16,777 nt of DNA. Origin: Clostridia bacterium (GTDB taxonomy: Bacteria; Bacillota; Clostridia; UMGS1883). Where the stretch lies: contig JAJQCX010000188.1 of assembly GCA_021202495.1 (NCBI GenBank), forward strand, positions 15,832 to 32,608, in the 5' to 3' direction. The notes beneath the pieces were generated by a model. It was not told the DNA's origin. It did no database searches and saw only the letters and a program-made list of their open reading frames with translations. The position numbers and the translations under genes are program-made. Numbering within the stretch: the stretch's first letter is position 1; every line of letters begins with the position of its first letter. Of the stretch, positions 14,534 through 16,777 are shown piece by piece.

Positions 14534-15451
14534 TTAGGATTTATCTTCGATGAAGGTCACCTGTGATTCCGTGAGAATCACAAGGTCTTCAAAAGCATCG
14601 GCGCTTAAACTCTCAAACGACACGGGATCAAAGGAAATCGGAGTGTCTTGGGGAAGCTCTATGGGCGTAACCTCGGGGAGCTGTGCTGCGGTATCGGCGG
14701 AATTTGCGATGGATTCGTCGTAGACAAAGCTTCCGCCTCCGGCTTCGACAATCGCTTGCCAAACGTTCTTCAAATTCAATCGCTGTTTAGCCGTCAGTTC
14801 GTTTTGAGGTTCCGCGACGTCGCCCAACTGCTGCCAATAGACCGTCATGTCCGAAAAGCTCGGAATTTCAGATTTCTCGCTTAGCAGCTCCGCAATTACT
14901 TCGGGTTCGGCGGAGATGAGATTGTTGCTGAAATCAAGAACCCCGGTTGTGCTGAGCCCGGTTCCTATAACGATGATTTGTTTGGAATCGTAGCCATCGA
15001 GAGAAGAGAGCAGCCGTGATGCCAAGCGAAGCGATTCCAAGTAGTCCGCCTCGGCATCATCGGCGGTGATGCTCTGCATATTGTAAATGATATTGTTCGC
15101 TTTCTCACGCGCATCCGATTCGAGTATGGTATCGGACGCGCTCTTGTACATATCGTTGATATCGTAGCTTGCGGCGTGAATGACCTCAGGGCTGCCGTCA
15201 ACAGAGACAATACCGATAAAACCGTAGTTTTTTACGGTATTATAGACTGTGTTTTGCACCAAGGAACTGTTAAAATTAAGTCCCTGTGAATTGGCATGTC
15301 CGCCGATAACGAAGACTACGGCGGCTTTTTCCTCCGAGATGACCGCGCTTTGGTCGACGAGGATCAAATCTCCGCTGACATATCCGATGGTTATGCTGAC
15401 TAAGGTAAGAATGCAAGCGACTAAAAGCGCCGATACAACAGCAAATTTCAT
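14534..15451 (-). CDS. membrane-anchored vWA-like/OmpA-family protein, apparently truncated
   Basis: This 305-residue product has an N-terminal membrane segment (residues about 5-25) and an extracytoplasmic part. The first domain shows 'KAAVVFVIGGHANSQGLNF', 'YGFIGIVSVDGSPEV', 'SKQIIVIGTGLSTTGVLDFS' and 'VYWQQLGDVAEPQNEL' with 'NLKNVWQAIVEAGGG'. I recognise this as the von Willebrand-A-like front half of a family whose members end in an OmpA-type peptidoglycan-binding domain. Here the frame stops just as that domain begins ('ESQVTFIEDKS'). AAGGAGG lies 9 nt before the ATG, 33 nt after the membrane protein gene, so the two are co-transcribed. It may still yield a membrane-tethered fragment, but wall anchoring is probably lost. 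Function is unknown. Confidence 0.7.
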   Translation of the reverse strand: MKFAVVSALLVACILTLVSITIGYVSGDLILVDQSAVISEEKAAVVFVIGGHANSQGLNFNSSLVQNTVYNTVKNYGFIGIVSVDGSPEVIHAASYDINDMYKSASDTILESDAREKANNIIYNMQSITADDAEADYLESLRLASRLLSSLDGYDSKQIIVIGTGLSTTGVLDFSNNLISAEPEVIAELLSEKSEIPSFSDMTVYWQQLGDVAEPQNELTAKQRLNLKNVWQAIVEAGGGSFVYDESIANSADTAAQLPEVTPIELPQDTPISFDPVSFESLSADAFEDLVILTESQVTFIEDKS

Positions 15452-15484
15452 AATGATAATTCCTCCTTATTGATTTTTATTGAT

Positions 15485-16423
15485 TTAGGCGGCTGTGCCG
15501 TACGAAGCGGGCGGCGCAGCAGAAGCCATGAACAGTGTCGGGTTTTCGGTTTCTTTAAAAGCGGCAAGCTCTCGGTCGAGACGCTCGAGAATATCGATGC
15601 AGCGCTCTTCGGAGATTGCGTTGATTGCCGCAGGAGTGGCAAGATGCTCTTTGAGCCGCTGGCGGACGTAATCGCAGTAGCTTGCGACTTTGGCGCGTAT
15701 CATGTTTTGCATTTCCCTGTATTTGCATTCATCGTCCGAGAACAGGCGCTCGGCAAATTTGTCATCTGCCTCATATTCGCGCAAAATGGCGTTGAAACGT
15801 CTGATTTCGTCGTCCTTCTCGCCTAACAATTCTTCCAATGTGCGCTTTCTTATTTGTAAAGGGTTGTAGATCGGAAATGAGATAAAAAAGGAGCCGACGG
15901 ACGTAAGCATGGGAAGTCCTATCCCGAAAATGGTGAGAGCGACGCCTGTCGAGCTGATTGATCCGTCGCCACTCGTCTCGGCGACTGTGCCGAAGTAGCT
16001 TGTCGATTCGGATGAGAGGTCGGGAGATATTTTATCAATGGTTGCGGTTCTGAGCGTGAAATTCATGAGGAAAGCAATCGCGCAAACTCCGAAGGCGAGC
16101 CATAAAATGAACCGCTCTTTGCATAAATGCTGCTGCAGACGGCGCAGTTGGATGCCTATGTAGATAGGAACGACGTCAAACGCGAAGAGGAACCCTGCCA
16201 CTTCGATTGCGAGCATAAACGGATTTTCATAGGAGATGGATTCAAAGAGGTTGATGAAAACCGAAGCGTCGACAACCGCGCAAAGGAGCATAATGAGATA
16301 GGGGACAAACGATTTGTCCGGCGGGGTATCGGCTGGACATTTCTTTTCGATGTGAGAATTGAGCTTGTTATATATAAGCCCGCCGCTGCGTTTTCTTTTC
16401 AAAAGATTGCCGGTGTTTTTCAT
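15485..16423 (-). CDS. four-helix membrane protein with cytoplasmic helical tail
   Basis: The product has 312 residues. The start is the ATG at 16423, with AGGAGG 9 nt before it; an ATG 18 nt upstream would contain that ribosome binding site. Membrane segments are at residues about 40-60, 69-91, 105-124 and 158-183. A charged N-terminus and a loop of about 30 residues between helices 3 and 4 complete the membrane part. The C-terminal 120 residues are highly charged and helical ('LEELLGEKDDEIRRFNAIL', 'ERCIDILERLDRELAAFKE') and probably form a coiled coil in the cytoplasm. The family is not recognised. The gene starts 4 nt after the stop of the 97-residue gene and is followed by the vWA/OmpA-like gene. 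This suggests a membrane complex with a cytoplasmic and an extracytoplasmic face. Confidence 0.75.
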   Translation of the reverse strand: MKNTGNLLKRKRSGGLIYNKLNSHIEKKCPADTPPDKSFVPYLIMLLCAVVDASVFINLFESISYENPFMLAIEVAGFLFAFDVVPIYIGIQLRRLQQHLCKERFILWLAFGVCAIAFLMNFTLRTATIDKISPDLSSESTSYFGTVAETSGDGSISSTGVALTIFGIGLPMLTSVGSFFISFPIYNPLQIRKRTLEELLGEKDDEIRRFNAILREYEADDKFAERLFSDDECKYREMQNMIRAKVASYCDYVRQRLKEHLATPAAINAISEERCIDILERLDRELAAFKETENPTLFMASAAPPASYGTAA

Positions 16424-16427
16424 AATA

Positions 16428-16721
16428 TTAAACCTCCTCATATTTTGTAAGCTTCAGACATATTTTATCGAAATCATCCTGTTTGGCGTCACGTTCCGCC
16501 AAACGCCGCTCGCAAATGAGGCGGATGTCGTCGCGGTCCGAAATGCGTCTTATGATAAGACGTCTGAGCGTGTCGATGTGGTCACAGCGCCGGATTGCAA
16601 GGTCGGGGACGGCCTCTCTTGCGGCGCCGAAGATTATGGCATCGAGCATACTGTCGCTGTTGCCGTCATCGACCTCGCCGTTGAACAGCGCCGCAAGATG
16701 CTTGTCAAGCAGAGGAAACAT
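16428..16721 (-). CDS. hypothetical 97-residue soluble protein
   Basis: This is a small, mostly helical, charged protein with Arg/Asp-rich helices ('AIRRCDHIDTLRRLIIRRIS', 'DRDDIRLICERRLAERDAKQ'). I do not recognise it. The ATG at 16721 has AGAGG 8 nt upstream and is used as the start. The frame stays open for 17 more codons upstream to a stop at 16773-16775, without a common start codon. It is tightly coupled to the membrane protein gene (4-nt gap), so it probably works with that protein. Confidence 0.65.
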   Translation of the reverse strand: MFPLLDKHLAALFNGEVDDGNSDSMLDAIIFGAAREAVPDLAIRRCDHIDTLRRLIIRRISDRDDIRLICERRLAERDAKQDDFDKICLKLTKYEEV

Positions 16722-16732
16722 TTCAGCGTCCT

Positions 16733-16777
16733 CTAACTTATGGTAGAGGCGGTGCGGAAATGTGCGGAGTCTTTAAT
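16733..16777 (-). CDS. possible C-terminal tail of an upstream operon gene
   Basis: From the window edge a frame of 14 codons ends at TAG (16735-16733), and the stop overlaps the AGAGG site of the next gene. Such overlap is common inside operons. The visible sequence is too short to identify or even to prove that it is coding. Confidence 0.3.
   Translation of the reverse strand: MKDSAHFRTASTIS

Noticed and set aside
1..16777. CRISPR array, integrase, transposase, attachment sites or rRNA genes
   Set aside because: No regularly spaced repeats and no matching protein or RNA signatures were seen on either strand.

Overview
The window looks like chromosomal DNA of an endospore-forming anaerobic Clostridia member, probably a gut-type Eubacteriales/Oscillospiraceae-like organism. 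The evidence is three sporulation genes (spoIIP, yunB, sigK with a pro-sequence), strong AGGAGG ribosome binding sites, consensus sigma-A promoters, candidate sigma-E promoters, a TEEPT-linker surface protein, and a secreted tannase-like esterase carrying a copper-amine-oxidase-like N-terminal domain. The species cannot be named from this alone.

Positions 1-1900: the 3' part of a secreted repeat protein, a strong terminator, then about 400 bp of non-coding DNA built from hairpin repeats. Positions 1909-3600: an operon on the minus strand, spoIIP followed by a small Amidase_6-like gene whose catalytic residues appear to be replaced; a good sigma-E promoter precedes it. Positions 3636-6605: class II fructose-bisphosphate aldolase and the tannase-like esterase on the plus strand, each followed by a hairpin terminator. 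Positions 6662-7871: aroQ-yunB on the minus strand behind a perfect sigma-A promoter. Positions 7872-8722: a second copy of the hairpin repeat, then sigK read from a GTG start. Positions 8831-9754: plus-strand DUF1292 gene and a 95-residue stand-alone RyR-domain gene, ended by a bidirectional terminator.

Positions 9858-16777 form an accessory block, all on the minus strand. In order of transcription: a possible tail of an upstream gene, a 97-residue protein, a four-helix membrane protein with a cytoplasmic helical tail, a membrane-anchored vWA-like/OmpA-type protein that ends at an early stop and is followed by what looks like a decayed OmpA-like domain, a 1049-residue protein, and a TIR-like/TPR protein. 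The 1049-residue protein has helical repeats, Rossmann-like TrkA-N-type segments and a C-terminal RyR-like module. The large gene also has its own sigma-A promoter.

The combination of a TIR-like domain, helical repeats, a Rossmann/RyR-like sensor candidate, membrane proteins and a neighbouring stand-alone RyR protein is the best candidate here for an undescribed signalling or conflict system. This is inference from domain resemblance and gene order; no homology search was possible.
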